A stretch of 64,000 bases of DNA from Polyangiaceae bacterium (GTDB lineage: Bacteria > Myxococcota_A > Polyangia > Polyangiales > Polyangiaceae): assembly GCA_013214025.1 (NCBI GenBank), contig JABSRN010000015.1, positions 38,189 through 102,188 on the forward strand. Reading direction: 5' to 3'. Below the pieces are notes generated by a model. It did not search any database. It was not told the DNA's origin and saw nothing but the letters and a program-made list of their open reading frames with translations. Positions 6,401 through 16,838 of the stretch are shown here, piece after piece. The position numbers and the translations under genes are program-made. Position 1 is the stretch's first letter. Every line of letters begins with the position of its first letter.

Positions 6401-9097
6401 TCAGTCGTCGCCAGCGCCGGAATCGCTAGCGTCGTCGCCCGTGCCCTCAGCGTCGCCGTCGCTTGTGCCCTCAGCGTCGTCGTCGCCAGCGTTCTCGGTG
6501 CTATTGCCGGCATCGGCGGGGTTCGTGGAAGTATCACCGGGCTCTACGTCGTCAGGCGTCTCCTCGACGATGTCCTCTTCGCCGACGGATTCCATCGCGA
6601 CGACACTCTCGCCGTCGCTGACGTTCATGACCCGGACGCCCTGGGCGTTTCGCCCGGTTTGACGGATCTCAGAGACGGTGGTTCGGATGGTCTGTCCACG
6701 GTCCGTCATGAGCATGACTTCGTCTCCCTCTTTGACGAGAGAGATGCCCACCACCGGGCCATTGCGTTCACTGGCGTCGATCAGGATGATGCCCTTGCCG
6801 CCACGATTCTGGAGGCGGAAATCCTCTAGGGGCGTTCGCTTGCCGTAGCCGCGAGCACATACGGTCAGCACCTGAGTTCGATCCGCTTCGGTCACTGCGA
6901 GGCCAACGACCTCGTCCTCCGGAGCCAGCTCGATGGCTTTCACGCCGTTCGTGTTGCGCCCCATGGCGCGCACCTGGGACTCGTCGAAACGGATGCTTTT
7001 TCCGCTGCGAGTGGCGATCAGAACTTCGGATTCGCCGTCGGTCACGGCGGCGCCCAACAGCTGGTCGTCGTCGGCCAGCTTGACGCCGATGATGCCCTTC
7101 TCGCGGTAGTTGGAGTAATCCAGAACGCTGGTTTTCTTGATCTGACCGCGACGGGTAAGCGTCGTGACAAACAGCCCCTCGTTGAATCCCTCCACGGGAG
7201 TGATCGCGGCAATTTTCTCGCCGTCTTCTAGGCCGACGAAGTTGACGATGGCTCGCCCCTTCGCGTTCCGAGCGGCTTGCGGGATTGTGTAGACCTTCTT
7301 CACGAACACCTTGCCGCGGTCCGTGAAGAAAAACACGAAGGAATGGGTCGAGCAGATGAACAGCTGGTTGACGAAATCGTCGTCGCGCGCGTCCATGCCA
7401 CGGTTGCCTTTGCCGCCCCTCTTCTGAGCGCGGTAGGTCGTGAGCGGAGTGCGCTTGATGTATCCCTTGTGAGAGATGGTCACCACCATCTGCTCTTCTT
7501 GGATCAAGTCCTCGACCTGAATTTCCGCTTCGTCCTCGAGGATCTCCGTGCGGCGTTGTTGTCCGTACTGGTCTCTGATCTCGATCAGCTCGTCGACGAT
7601 GACTTTCATCAGCAGGGACTCGCTCGCCAGGATGGCTCGGAGTCCGGCGATCTCGTCGCAAAGTTTTCCGTACTCGACGGCGAGCTTCTCTTGCTCAAGC
7701 CCGGTGAGTTTCGCTAAGCGCATCTCGAGGATGGCCTTGGACTGTCGCTCGCTCAGGCGGTAGTCGCCCGACGCGACGGCTTCTTGAATCTCTGTTTCGG
7801 GGCGCCCAGCGCGGCGAACGAAGCTCTCAAGCCCCGTGAGAGGAAGAGCCATCAACGCCGTCTTGGCTTGTTCCGGATCCCTGGATGCGCGAATCGTCTT
7901 GATGACGAGGTCGGTATCCGTGGTGACCATCCCGAGGCCTTCGACTAATTCTCGCTGGCCCTCGGCGCGGCGGAGATCGAACTGGGTTCGTCGGCTGACG
8001 ACTTCCCGGCGATGCTCGATGAAGAGCTCGAGGACCTCCTTGAGGGTCAGCACCGCGGGGCGGCCATTGACAATAGAGAGGTTGATCACGCCGAAGGTGG
8101 TCTGCAAATCAGTCATCGAATAGAGCTGATTCAGTACGACCTGCGGGAACACGTCCTTCTTGAGTTCGATGACCAGGCGCATGCCGTCGCGATCGGACTC
8201 GTCACGGACTTCTCGAATGCCTTCGATGCGTTTGTCTCGGATAAGTCCACCGATTTTCGCGTGTAGGCGAGCCTTGTTGACCTGGTAGGGGAGCTCACCG
8301 ATGACAATTTGCTCGCGCTCGCTGCCTCGGACCTTCTCCTCCTTGGCTCGGCAGCGCATGGTGATGCTGCCGCGCCCGGTCTTGTAGGCGGCGTAGATAC
8401 CGGCGCGCCCGTGAATGATGCCGGCCGTGGGAAAGTCCGGGCCCGGAATGAAGCCCATCAGATCTTCGATGGTCGCGTCGGAGCTGTCGATGAGATGGAT
8501 GGTGGCGTCCAACACTTCCGTTAAGTTGTGCGGCGGAATGTTTGTCGCCATGCCTACGGCGATGCCGCCGCTGCCGTTGACCAACAAGTTGGGATAGCGC
8601 GCCGGCAAGACCCGGGGTTCTTCGCGGGAATCATCAAAGGTGGGCGAAAAATCGACGGTGTCTTTGTCGATGTCCGCGAGCAGCTCGCTCGCGATTTTTG
8701 CCAGACGGGATTCGGTGTAGCGGTAGGCCGCGGCGGGGTCACCGTCGACCGAGCCGAAGTTTCCCTGCCCGTCGATCAACGGGTAGCGCATGGAAAAGTC
8801 CTGCGCCATTCGGACTAGGGCATCGTAAACGCTGGCGTCACCATGGGGGTGGTACTTTCCGAGTACCTCTCCCACCACGGCTGCGCATTTCTTGTACGAG
8901 ACGTTGCCATGAAGGTTGAGCCCCTTCATGGCGTACAGAATGCGGCGATGAACCGGCTTCAGTCCGTCTCGAACGTCCGGTATCGCGCGTCCGATGATCA
9001 CGCTCATCGAGTACGCGAGATAGGATGTCCTCATCTCGTCTTGGACGCTGATGGGTTGCTCGTTGCTGCTCTGCTGGGGAGGGGTCTCTTCGGACAT
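6401..9097 (-). CDS. gyrA: DNA gyrase subunit A
   Basis: This is the breakage-reunion subunit that introduces negative supercoils with GyrB. The start is MSEETPP (898 residues); a TTG-like upstream frame adds 8 residues without need. The catalytic Tyr is Tyr127 in AAAYRYTES. The C-terminal pinwheel carries the GyrA box as QKRGGKG, which separates gyrase from topoisomerase IV, and the extreme C-terminus is a long Asp/Glu/Gly/Ser tail of about 60 residues. In the quinolone-determining region the HPHGD motif is followed by ASVYD, so the position equal to E. coli Ser83 is Ala (Ala88 here) while Asp92 is kept. gyrB is not in the window. The gene is followed at 2 bases by nth. Confidence 0.97.
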   Translation of the reverse strand: MSEETPPQQSSNEQPISVQDEMRTSYLAYSMSVIIGRAIPDVRDGLKPVHRRILYAMKGLNLHGNVSYKKCAAVVGEVLGKYHPHGDASVYDALVRMAQDFSMRYPLIDGQGNFGSVDGDPAAAYRYTESRLAKIASELLADIDKDTVDFSPTFDDSREEPRVLPARYPNLLVNGSGGIAVGMATNIPPHNLTEVLDATIHLIDSSDATIEDLMGFIPGPDFPTAGIIHGRAGIYAAYKTGRGSITMRCRAKEEKVRGSEREQIVIGELPYQVNKARLHAKIGGLIRDKRIEGIREVRDESDRDGMRLVIELKKDVFPQVVLNQLYSMTDLQTTFGVINLSIVNGRPAVLTLKEVLELFIEHRREVVSRRTQFDLRRAEGQRELVEGLGMVTTDTDLVIKTIRASRDPEQAKTALMALPLTGLESFVRRAGRPETEIQEAVASGDYRLSERQSKAILEMRLAKLTGLEQEKLAVEYGKLCDEIAGLRAILASESLLMKVIVDELIEIRDQYGQQRRTEILEDEAEIQVEDLIQEEQMVVTISHKGYIKRTPLTTYRAQKRGGKGNRGMDARDDDFVNQLFICSTHSFVFFFTDRGKVFVKKVYTIPQAARNAKGRAIVNFVGLEDGEKIAAITPVEGFNEGLFVTTLTRRGQIKKTSVLDYSNYREKGIIGVKLADDDQLLGAAVTDGESEVLIATRSGKSIRFDESQVRAMGRNTNGVKAIELAPEDEVVGLAVTEADRTQVLTVCARGYGKRTPLEDFRLQNRGGKGIILIDASERNGPVVGISLVKEGDEVMLMTDRGQTIRTTVSEIRQTGRNAQGVRVMNVSDGESVVAMESVGEEDIVEETPDDVEPGDTSTNPADAGNSTENAGDDDAEGTSDGDAEGTGDDASDSGAGDD

Positions 9098-9200
9098 ATG
9101 TAACAGGCGATGTTGGGTCAAACGGCGCGATTAACGCGCTCGAAGCGGACACCGATTGGGCGGGTCACGAACTCGCGGGGAGGCTCAATGGGTACTCCAA

Positions 9201-9360
9201 CCGTACGGCGGAAACAATGCCTCCAGGGCGCTTCCTCCGAGCTTAGGTCACCGCATAACCCCGCAGAAAAGCAGTGTCTTTGTGGCACCAGGGGGAACCC
9301 AGCCACACCGCCGCTACAGGGCTCCGAACAGGGGGCAGGGGCGCCCGACTGGGGCGCGAA
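9201..9360 (-). ncRNA. Candidate structured RNA between bamA and gyrA (6S-like shape), tentative
   Basis: The 349 bases between bamA and gyrA have no credible ORF. Read on the minus strand, nested complementarity can be drawn: GGGCGC (9341-9346) with GCGCCC (9226-9231), a large asymmetric open region, GAG with CTC, CCCTGTAG (9314-9321) with CTGCGGGG (9259-9266, GU pairs allowed), and an apical hairpin TGTGGC/GCCACA (9302-9307 with 9281-9286). A closing stem, a central bubble and an apical stem over about 150 nt is the layout of bacterial 6S RNA. The alternative is a structured gyrA leader. The fold was drawn by hand and no promoter was identified. Confidence 0.3.
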
Positions 9361-9446
9361 GTTTCGAGCTAAAGAGGCCCTCGGACCGGTTGTCCAGCGG
9401 GGGTTCCGAGCCAGCGTCTGTGGACTCCGAGAGCCATCCTGGAGAT

Positions 9447-11957
9447 TTAGAAGAAGTTCCCAATGGTGAACTCGAAGCGCGAGTCCTGCTCGTAGGGGAG
9501 GGGGTCGAAGGGGAAGCCCCATTCGAAGCGGAGCGGACCGAGCGGCGAGAACCAACGCACGCCGAAACCGTAGCTCGTTCGTAGATTGCTGAAGTCGTAG
9601 GGGAACTCGAAGCAGGGGCTCACCTCGTCGTAGGGGATGCCGTTGCGCCCGGTGTCGCAGTAGTTTTGCTCAAGGTTCCAGGCGTTGCCTGCGTCGGTGA
9701 ACAATACGCCCCGAATGCCGACCTTGTCTAGCAGCGGGAACTCCAGCTCGAGGTTTTGGTAGTACTGCATGTTGCCACCTATATTTGCCCCGTTGGGGAT
9801 GGGCGAGCAGTTCGGATCGGTGGCGTTACACAGGGGCATGCGCGGGCCCAGGGAGCGGAAGATGAATCCGCGCATATTGAGAATACCACCCAGGAAGTAG
9901 CGCGCGAAAATCGGCACGCCGTCCTGGGAGGGGCTGGTGACGAGCCCGAACTCAGTGTTGAGCTTGAGAACGAAGCCATGGCCGAGGCCGTAGTAGTAGC
10001 GACCGGTGATGCTGTGCTTCCAGAATTCGTTTTCAGAGCCAAAGGGCGCGACCGCGAGCTCGGATTGCCCCCGTAGATAGATGCCGCCGGTGGGAAACAG
10101 GCGGTTGTCCCGGCTGTCGTAGGTCACCGCAGGCGTCAGGCTGGAGGTCAACCCATCGTTCATCAGGTTGGCGAGGGGCAGCTCGGTGAACAGGGCGGGG
10201 GTATTCGTGGCGCTGAGGAAGGACGCTTGGCTGGTTGCAGCCGAGATATCGAGGCGCTCAAGCTTGTAGCGAATCGATACGCTGAGCTCCGGCTGGATGA
10301 TCGGATAACCGAAGGTCAGCGCGCCGCCTCGTTTGGCCTGGGTGTAGGCGCCGAAGTTCTGTACCTGATCGAATAGATCGATCGAAAATCGGAACGGCGT
10401 ATCCAAGAAGTATCGATCGAATAGCCGGATATTGACGCTCTGGCGGATGCCACTCAGAGACGCGTTCAGGCTCAGGCTTTGCCCGTGGCCGAACAAGTTC
10501 GCCTGTTGCACTTGGGCGGTGGCAATGAAACTTTCGATACTGGAGAAGCCGGCTCCAACCTGGAAGGTGCCCGTCGGGCGTTCACTGACCTCTACGTTGA
10601 CCTGTACCTTATTCGGGGCGGAACCCGACTGGGTGGAGATGTCGACCCGCTCAAAGTAACCCAGCGCCGTGATCAGTCGGCGAGACCGCTCAAGCAGTGT
10701 TTCGCTGAACTTGTCGCCCTCCTGGATTTTCATCTCGCGACGGATGACCTTGTCTCGGGTCTTGGTGTTGCCGAGCATCTCGATGCGCTCGAAGTAGACA
10801 ACCGGCCCCCGTACGATCGGCACTGTGACGTCTACTTCGTGAGTGGCTTCGTCGAGATGGGTATCCGGATTGGCTTCGACGTTAGCGTAGCCTTCGTCGC
10901 GGTAGAGGGTTCGCACCGAACCCAAATCGTCCACCAACTGCGCGCGATTGAAATAGTCTCCGGATTTTGCCCGAACCCGTGCGCGGAGCCGGCGACGGCC
11001 GCCGATGGGCTCGACTTCTTTGCCGTCCGGGCCACGCTCATAGATACGAAGCTTACGAATCTTGTATCGCGGCCCTTCATCGATGGTGATGGAGATCTCG
11101 ATGCCGTTTCGGTCCGGCGTTAACATGACGCGAGGGGTGTGCACCTGAACGGTGAGGAAGCCGCGGTCGTAGTACAGGGCGCTGATCACCGCGATGTCGC
11201 GCTCAAAGGCGTCTTGTCGGTAGGGACCGCCGGAGCCGAAGGCCATGAAGCCCGCGTTGCCGGTGAACATCACCTCCCGCAGCTCATTGTCCTTCAGGTG
11301 TTGGTTCCCGATGAAGGTGACTCGCTTGACGCTGACCTGGTTGTGCTCGGTGATTTTGAACACAACGAGGACTTCGTTATTCTTCTGCGGTGTGACCGCG
11401 GACTCCGCCTCCGCGAGGAAATAGCCCTGCTCGGCGTATAGGTCGCGGATTTTCTGCGTCGCGCGCTGTAGGGCGGGGCGGCTGAGAATCGTGCCGTCCT
11501 TGACCTCCAGCGCATCCAGTAGATCTTCGGTCTCGATCTCTGAGTTGCCCTCGAACTCCACCTTGCTGATGTTCGGACGCTCCCGAACGATGAAGCGCAG
11601 AACGACGCCATCGTCCTGGCGCTCCAGATCGACTTCGATGTCGTCGAATAGTCCCGACGTCCACAGCTCATGGACATCCGTGGCGAGACCTTCAGGGGTG
11701 AACGCATTGCCACGTCCCAGCTTGAGGTACGCCTCAATGTCTTGTTCGGAAACTCGTCGGTTTCCAGCAACCTGAATGCCGATGATGGTCATGCCCCGAG
11801 CGAGTTCGCTCTCGTTTTCGATTACCGGGGAAGAGGTCAACGGCGCCTGGGGCAGAGCAGGTGGCGTGCTGACTTGGGCAACTGCCGTGGCGGGCCAACA
11901 CAGACAAATAGCGATCGCCCAAACAAAGAACGGACGAGCGAAATGAGAGGCGTTCAT
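9447..11957 (-). CDS. bamA: Outer membrane protein assembly factor BamA (Omp85)
   Basis: It inserts beta-barrel proteins into the outer membrane. From the ATG at 11957 the 836-residue precursor has a signal peptide ([15 protein letters not shown]). Five POTRA-like repeats follow (about 60-420, with recurring GN-x-x and G-Y-F/A patterns such as [15 protein letters not shown] and [14 protein letters not shown]), then a 16-strand-type barrel. The conserved L6 motif appears as [13 protein letters not shown], and the protein ends FTIGNFF with the C-terminal Phe of outer-membrane barrels. A longer frame to 12044 is unlikely. Usual neighbours (skp, lpxD, fabZ) are absent; instead it lies between gyrA and parC. 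The 457 bases upstream are shared with the divergent parC promoter. Confidence 0.93.
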   Translation of the reverse strand: MNASHFARPFFVWAIAICLCWPATAVAQVSTPPALPQAPLTSSPVIENESELARGMTIIGIQVAGNRRVSEQDIEAYLKLGRGNAFTPEGLATDVHELWTSGLFDDIEVDLERQDDGVVLRFIVRERPNISKVEFEGNSEIETEDLLDALEVKDGTILSRPALQRATQKIRDLYAEQGYFLAEAESAVTPQKNNEVLVVFKITEHNQVSVKRVTFIGNQHLKDNELREVMFTGNAGFMAFGSGGPYRQDAFERDIAVISALYYDRGFLTVQVHTPRVMLTPDRNGIEISITIDEGPRYKIRKLRIYERGPDGKEVEPIGGRRRLRARVRAKSGDYFNRAQLVDDLGSVRTLYRDEGYANVEANPDTHLDEATHEVDVTVPIVRGPVVYFERIEMLGNTKTRDKVIRREMKIQEGDKFSETLLERSRRLITALGYFERVDISTQSGSAPNKVQVNVEVSERPTGTFQVGAGFSSIESFIATAQVQQANLFGHGQSLSLNASLSGIRQSVNIRLFDRYFLDTPFRFSIDLFDQVQNFGAYTQAKRGGALTFGYPIIQPELSVSIRYKLERLDISAATSQASFLSATNTPALFTELPLANLMNDGLTSSLTPAVTYDSRDNRLFPTGGIYLRGQSELAVAPFGSENEFWKHSITGRYYYGLGHGFVLKLNTEFGLVTSPSQDGVPIFARYFLGGILNMRGFIFRSLGPRMPLCNATDPNCSPIPNGANIGGNMQYYQNLELEFPLLDKVGIRGVLFTDAGNAWNLEQNYCDTGRNGIPYDEVSPCFEFPYDFSNLRTSYGFGVRWFSPLGPLRFEWGFPFDPLPYEQDSRFEFTIGNFF

Positions 11958-12414
11958 GTTGTGAAGGGGTGCAGATCCACTAAGCAAGGGCAGTGAAAAG
12001 CACTGAAAAGTCGCGCTTCCGTAGCCCAGGGAGCCCGCCGTCACAAGCCGATGAACAACCGCGATAGGACACCCGGACGATTCCGGCTCGGGGGCAGATT
12101 TGTCCGCGACCCTTCAGGCCCCATTTGGGTCTTTCCGGCGTCAGAACATTGCCGGCGCGGGCCTACTGGCCGGCGTGTCAGGTTTGGACTCAGGGTTTTT
12201 TTCGGCCGCGATGTCAGATCCCGTGTGGATGCCGCTTTGACCCAACAAAGGCTGAAACTGTCGGTGGGCCAACGGTTCGGCAGGGACGGTCGGCTGGATG
12301 AAAATGCCGGGACTACCGATTCGCTCGCGGGAATCTTGCCTCGGGCCACCATTAGGAGTTAGCGAAGCGTTAGAAGCTTAGGCGCAATCCTTCTCGCGCC
12401 TGCCGTGGATAATA
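11958..12414. promoter_or_regulatory. Divergent bamA/parC intergenic region
   Basis: These 457 bases must hold promoters for leftward bamA and rightward parC. No reliable ORF was seen. GCCGGC recurs at 12151-12156 and 12169-12174 around GGCC-TACT-GGCC and can form a compact hairpin. A run of seven T lies near 12197. No confident sigma-70 hexamers were recognised. Confidence 0.35.
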
Positions 12415-14850
12415 GTGGCCAAACGACGCACAGGTTCAAAACGAGGGTCTTCAAAATCATCCGGTGACGGCGAAGGGCCGCTGTTCGCCAAACGCCGTCG
12501 GGGCAAGTCGCCGCCGGCTCCACCGGACGAGGGCGCCGGCCTTCATGACCTAGCGCAGTCTCGCTACCTCAACTACGCGTTGAGCGTCATCACCAGTCGG
12601 GCGCTGCCGGATGTTCGAGACGGTCTCAAACCGGTTCAGCGACGCATCCTTTACGCCATGTGGCAACAGCGGCTGACTTCGGAAACGAAGCATCGCAAGT
12701 GCGCCAAGGTCGTCGGCGACGTGATGGGTAGCTTTCACCCCCACGGTGACTCATCCATTTACGACGCGTTGGTGCGGATCGCGCAGCCTTTCAGTTTGCG
12801 CATGCCGCTGGTCGACGGCTCCGGCAACTTCGGCTCCCTCGACGGGGATCGCGCCGCTGCCATGCGCTACACCGAGTGCCGCCTCGCGCCGGTGTCAGCC
12901 GAAATCCTTCAGGAGCTGAGCCAGAATACTGTCCAGTTTCGCCCGAACTACGACGGAACCAAAACTGAGCCGGTGGTCCTGCCATCCAAGCTACCCAACC
13001 TGCTCATCAATGGCGCCACCGGAATCGCGGTGGGCATGGCGACGAACATTCCGCCGCACAATCCGGATGAGGTCTGTTCCGCCGCGGTCCGCATGCTGGA
13101 TGCCATCGTCGATGGCAAACAACTCACTTCGCGCGAACTGTGTCGCACCATCAAGGGCCCCGACTTTCCCACCGGCGGGCAAATCGTCTCCACCTCGGAA
13201 GAACTCAAGCAGATCTACGAAACCGGCAGCGGTACGGTGAAGCTTCGGGGAACGTGGGAGAGCATGGGTAAATCCCGGAATGGGAAAAAGGTGTGCATCA
13301 CCAGCGTTCCCTACATGGTGAACAAGAGCACGCTGGTGGAGCGCATTGCGGACGTCGTGACCTCACGCAAGATGCCGCTGATCGTCGACGTTCGGGATGT
13401 TTCTGGCGAGGAGGTGCGGATCGAACTTGAGCTGAAGAAGGAGGCTGATGAGCGAAAGGTTCTCGCCTATTTGTTCAAGCACACTCCGCTGCAGACGAAC
13501 TTCAACGTTAACCTAACGTGCCTGGTGCCGACCGAAGATCCGGATATCGGCCGTCCCGAGCGGCTCGATCTCGGCTCTATCATCTGGCATTTTTTGCACT
13601 TTCGTTTTGAGGTCGTGACCCGGCGTTTGAACCATGAACTGGCCGAACTGAGGAAGCGGATCCACATCCTGGAAGGCTTCGTGAAGGTCTTCGATGCCCT
13701 CGACAAGATCATCCAGATCATTCGTAGGAGCGACGGTAAGACCGACGCCGCGAAGAAGATCATGGGTCACTTTAACTTGGACGCGGAACAGACTGAAGCC
13801 ATTCTGGAATTGAAGCTTTACCGGCTCGCCAAGCTGGAGATTTTGGTTATCGAGCGAGAACTGAAGAAAAAGAAGTCTCGCGCCAGGGAGATCAAAGCCC
13901 TGTTGAACAACAAGGACTCCAGCGGGCGATGGGGCTTGGTTCGCAGTGAGCTGTTCGAAGTGTCCGCTAGCTTCGCCAAGGGCAACAAGCGTCGGACTCT
14001 GATTCAATCGGTCTCTGACGAACCGGCATTTAGCGCCGAGGATCTGATCGTTGCTGAAGATAATCACGTGCTCGTCACCGTCGACGGGTGGGTGAAGCGC
14101 CAGCGCGAAATCAAGGATCCGTCTTCCACTCGGCTTCGGGAGGGCGACGATGTGCTCGCTTGTGTTGCGGGCTCCACGCGTTCCAGCGTGGTGTTTTTCT
14201 CGAGCTACGGTACGGCCTACACCTGCAGAATCGCTGATGTACCGGCGACCACGGGATACGGTGAGCCGATTCAAAAGTTGTTTAAACTAAAAGACGGGGA
14301 GTCGATTGTGGCGGCCTGCTCTTTGGATCTGCGCCTAACGGGCGACTTGCGGGACGGCGAGAAGTTTTTTCCGGAAACCTATGGCGCGGCCGCCAGCACT
14401 GACGGATACGCTCTCTGTTTCGGGCTGTTGCCCTTCGCCGAGCCGAGCACCCGCAGCGGGCGCAAGTTCGCTCGGGTTGGCAAAGGCGCCAGAATCGTGG
14501 CCGTGGAGATGATCCACGGGGAGGAGATCTTGATTGCGGCTACGCGCAAACGCCGCATCCTTCTCTGTAAGGCCCAAGAGGTGAACTACCTGGCGGGAGC
14601 GGGTCGGGGTGTCATCCTGATCAAGCTCGGCAAGGAAGACGAGTTGATGGGATTCATCGCTGCAGCGGATGACCGTCGTACTTTGGTGGTCAAGACCAGC
14701 ATGGGCGGAGAACAGCGCATCAACACGGCCAAGTACGAAACCAGTGGCAGGGGCGGCAAGGGTCGCGAGGTGATCAAGCGTGGCTCCTTGGTGGATATTG
14801 TGCGGGAGCCTCCCGTGTCACCCACCCTAGAGCTTGAGGAGGAGGGCTGA
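12415..14850 (+). CDS. parC: DNA topoisomerase IV subunit A (GyrA/ParC family)
   Basis: This is the 811-residue type IIA topoisomerase cleavage subunit. The catalytic Tyr is Tyr152 in AAAMRYTEC, and the quinolone region reads [10 protein letters not shown] with Ser113 and Asp117. Assignment as ParC rather than a second GyrA rests on the adjoining ATPase gene (parE, 1 base downstream), a shorter and more divergent C-terminal domain, and the presence of a complete gyrA nearby. The C-terminal domain still has a GRGGKGREV element resembling a degenerate GyrA box, so some supercoiling activity cannot be excluded. A basic, Ser/Pro-rich extension of about 40 residues precedes the core. The start is GTG at 12415. 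Confidence 0.9.
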   Translation: MAKRRTGSKRGSSKSSGDGEGPLFAKRRRGKSPPAPPDEGAGLHDLAQSRYLNYALSVITSRALPDVRDGLKPVQRRILYAMWQQRLTSETKHRKCAKVVGDVMGSFHPHGDSSIYDALVRIAQPFSLRMPLVDGSGNFGSLDGDRAAAMRYTECRLAPVSAEILQELSQNTVQFRPNYDGTKTEPVVLPSKLPNLLINGATGIAVGMATNIPPHNPDEVCSAAVRMLDAIVDGKQLTSRELCRTIKGPDFPTGGQIVSTSEELKQIYETGSGTVKLRGTWESMGKSRNGKKVCITSVPYMVNKSTLVERIADVVTSRKMPLIVDVRDVSGEEVRIELELKKEADERKVLAYLFKHTPLQTNFNVNLTCLVPTEDPDIGRPERLDLGSIIWHFLHFRFEVVTRRLNHELAELRKRIHILEGFVKVFDALDKIIQIIRRSDGKTDAAKKIMGHFNLDAEQTEAILELKLYRLAKLEILVIERELKKKKSRAREIKALLNNKDSSGRWGLVRSELFEVSASFAKGNKRRTLIQSVSDEPAFSAEDLIVAEDNHVLVTVDGWVKRQREIKDPSSTRLREGDDVLACVAGSTRSSVVFFSSYGTAYTCRIADVPATTGYGEPIQKLFKLKDGESIVAACSLDLRLTGDLRDGEKFFPETYGAAASTDGYALCFGLLPFAEPSTRSGRKFARVGKGARIVAVEMIHGEEILIAATRKRRILLCKAQEVNYLAGAGRGVILIKLGKEDELMGFIAAADDRRTLVVKTSMGGEQRINTAKYETSGRGGKGREVIKRGSLVDIVREPPVSPTLELEEEG

Positions 14851-14851
14851 T

Positions 14852-16762
14852 ATGGCTACGAAGGGATACACCGCGAAGGACATTCAGGTCCTAGAGGGAC
14901 TCGACCCGGTGCGAAAGCGCCCGGGCATGTACATTGGCGGAGTTGGCAGTGCCGGACTCCACCACTTAGTCTGGGAAATTCTCGACAACTCCATCGACGA
15001 AGCGATGAACGGCTATGCGACGGAGGTGAGCGTCACGCTGCACAAGGGCGCCCGCTCCGTCACGGTTAGCGACAACGGCCGGGGTGTTCCGGTGGATATC
15101 CATCCGAAACACAAGAAGTCTGCGTTGGAGATCATTTTCTCCACCCTTCATGCCGGCGGCAAATTCGAAGAGGGCACCTACAAAACATCGGGTGGTTTGC
15201 ACGGGGTCGGTGCCAGCGTGGTGAACGCCCTGTCCGTGAAGCTGGAAGCCACAGTGCGGCGCGACGGCAAAGAGTGGGCGATGAGTTTTCGGCGGGGCAA
15301 GGCTCAGGGCAAGCTCAAGAAAGTCGGCAAGTCTCGCGGGACGGGAACGACAGTAACCTTTTCGCCGGACCCGCAAATATTTCCGAAGACCGAGTTCAAC
15401 CCCGCCACGATTTCCGAGCGACTGGAGATTGCCAGCTACCTGCATCGGGGGCTGAAGATCAGCTTCAGCGATGAGACGACGTCAACCAAGACGCTTTTTC
15501 ATCATCAGGATGGGATCAAGGACTTCGTAGACAAGTTGATGAAGGAGCGCAATGCTCGGTCGGTTCACGAGCCCGCATTCGTCTTGGAAAAAGATAATGG
15601 CGCACGAGTCGAACTGGCATTCCGCTGGACCGAGTCTACGGATGAGTACTTGAAGAGTTACGTGAATGGCATCCCGACCGGATCGGGTGGGACTCATGAG
15701 AACGGGCTTCGCGCAGGCATCGCCAAAGCCGTTCGTAACTACATCGAAACCCATAAACTCGCGCCTCGCGGTGTGAGCTTGAGCACCGACGATATTCGCG
15801 AGGGCATTGTCGGGGTGTTGAGTCTCTTTATTGCCGAACCGCAGTTTCAGGGACAGACCAAGGACCGACTGAATAATCAGGACATGCAATCGGTCGTGGA
15901 TGGGGCTATCCGGCCCGGCCTGGAGCAGTGGCTGAACAAGAATCGGACTGTGGCGGAGCAAATCGTCGCCCGGATCATCCTGTCGGCGCGGGCTCGGGAA
16001 GCCTCGCGGGCAGCCTCCGCTGCCGTTTCTCGCAAAACGGCCCTGAGCGGCCGAATGACGCTGCCGGGCAAACTGGCGGATTGCACCAGCTCCAGTCAGG
16101 CGGAAACGGAGCTCTTCATCGTGGAAGGGGATTCTGCCGGTGGATCAGCCAAGCAGGGGCGCGACCGCAGGGTGCAAGCGATTTTGCCGCTTCGAGGCAA
16201 AGTCCTCAACACGGAATGCCTCGGTCTCAATCGAGTGCTTGAAAACAAAGAGCTGGCGGATTTGGTCACCGCGCTGGGTTGTGGAATCGGAGCGAAGCTA
16301 GATGTATCGAAGCTTCGCTACCAACGCATTGTACTGCTGGCAGATGCGGACTCTGATGGCCACCACATCACGACGCTGCTTTTGACGTTTTTCTATCGGC
16401 ATATGACGGAACTTATCCGCGCCGGAAAATTGTTTGTTGCGGTGCCGCCGCTCTATCGCGTGGACATCGCTAAATCGACTTACTGGGCGGCAGACGACGC
16501 TCACCGAGACCGTCTGCTCAGCGAATACGCCAAGAGTAACTCGAAGGTCGAGATCACGCGCTTCAAGGGGCTCGGGGAGATGATGCCCAAAGTGCTTTGG
16601 GAAACGACGTTGGATCCGAAGAGGCGTCGCCTGCTACGGGTGGATATCTCCGATGTTCTCGAAACCGATCGCATCATTAGTGATTTGATGGGCAAGGACC
16701 CCGCGGCGCGTTTCCACTTCATCATGGACCGCGCCGACGAGGCTCATTCGCTGGACGTTTAG
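14852..16762 (+). CDS. parE: DNA topoisomerase IV subunit B
   Basis: This is the ATPase/TOPRIM partner of ParC, 636 residues, the short GyrB/ParE form without the long insert of proteobacterial GyrB. GHKL motifs: EILDNSIDEAMNG, SDNGRGVPVDIHP and TSGGLHGVGASVVNALS. TOPRIM motifs: ELFIVEGDSAGGSAKQGRDR, LPLRGKVLN and LADADSDGHHI. The C-terminus RFKGLGEMMPKVLWETTLDP is typical. ATG at 14852 follows a strong GAGGAGGAG ribosome site located inside the parC end, 1 base after the parC TGA, so the pair is coupled. Convergent with the FHA activator gene downstream; no hairpin terminator was seen in the 76-base gap. Confidence 0.93.
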   Translation: MATKGYTAKDIQVLEGLDPVRKRPGMYIGGVGSAGLHHLVWEILDNSIDEAMNGYATEVSVTLHKGARSVTVSDNGRGVPVDIHPKHKKSALEIIFSTLHAGGKFEEGTYKTSGGLHGVGASVVNALSVKLEATVRRDGKEWAMSFRRGKAQGKLKKVGKSRGTGTTVTFSPDPQIFPKTEFNPATISERLEIASYLHRGLKISFSDETTSTKTLFHHQDGIKDFVDKLMKERNARSVHEPAFVLEKDNGARVELAFRWTESTDEYLKSYVNGIPTGSGGTHENGLRAGIAKAVRNYIETHKLAPRGVSLSTDDIREGIVGVLSLFIAEPQFQGQTKDRLNNQDMQSVVDGAIRPGLEQWLNKNRTVAEQIVARIILSARAREASRAASAAVSRKTALSGRMTLPGKLADCTSSSQAETELFIVEGDSAGGSAKQGRDRRVQAILPLRGKVLNTECLGLNRVLENKELADLVTALGCGIGAKLDVSKLRYQRIVLLADADSDGHHITTLLLTFFYRHMTELIRAGKLFVAVPPLYRVDIAKSTYWAADDAHRDRLLSEYAKSNSKVEITRFKGLGEMMPKVLWETTLDPKRRRLLRVDISDVLETDRIISDLMGKDPAARFHFIMDRADEAHSLDV

Positions 16763-16838
16763 AGCGGCGTTGGGTCGGCATTGGGTCGCGTTGCGGCCGC
16801 TGGGCACTACGCGGGGGTAGTACTGCGCGGGGGTCTGC

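Noticed and set aside
9201..9360. SRP RNA or RNase P RNA as explanation of the bamA-gyrA gap
   Set aside because: The conserved GGAAGGAAGCAGCC and GAGGAAAGTCCG-type cores are not present.
10479..11123. Rightward frame of 214 codons inside bamA
   Set aside because: Lies fully within bamA on the opposite strand; codon-level shadow only.
12041..12352. Leftward frame of 103 codons between bamA and parC
   Set aside because: Ser/Pro/Arg-rich composition without ribosome site or family pattern; more likely chance.
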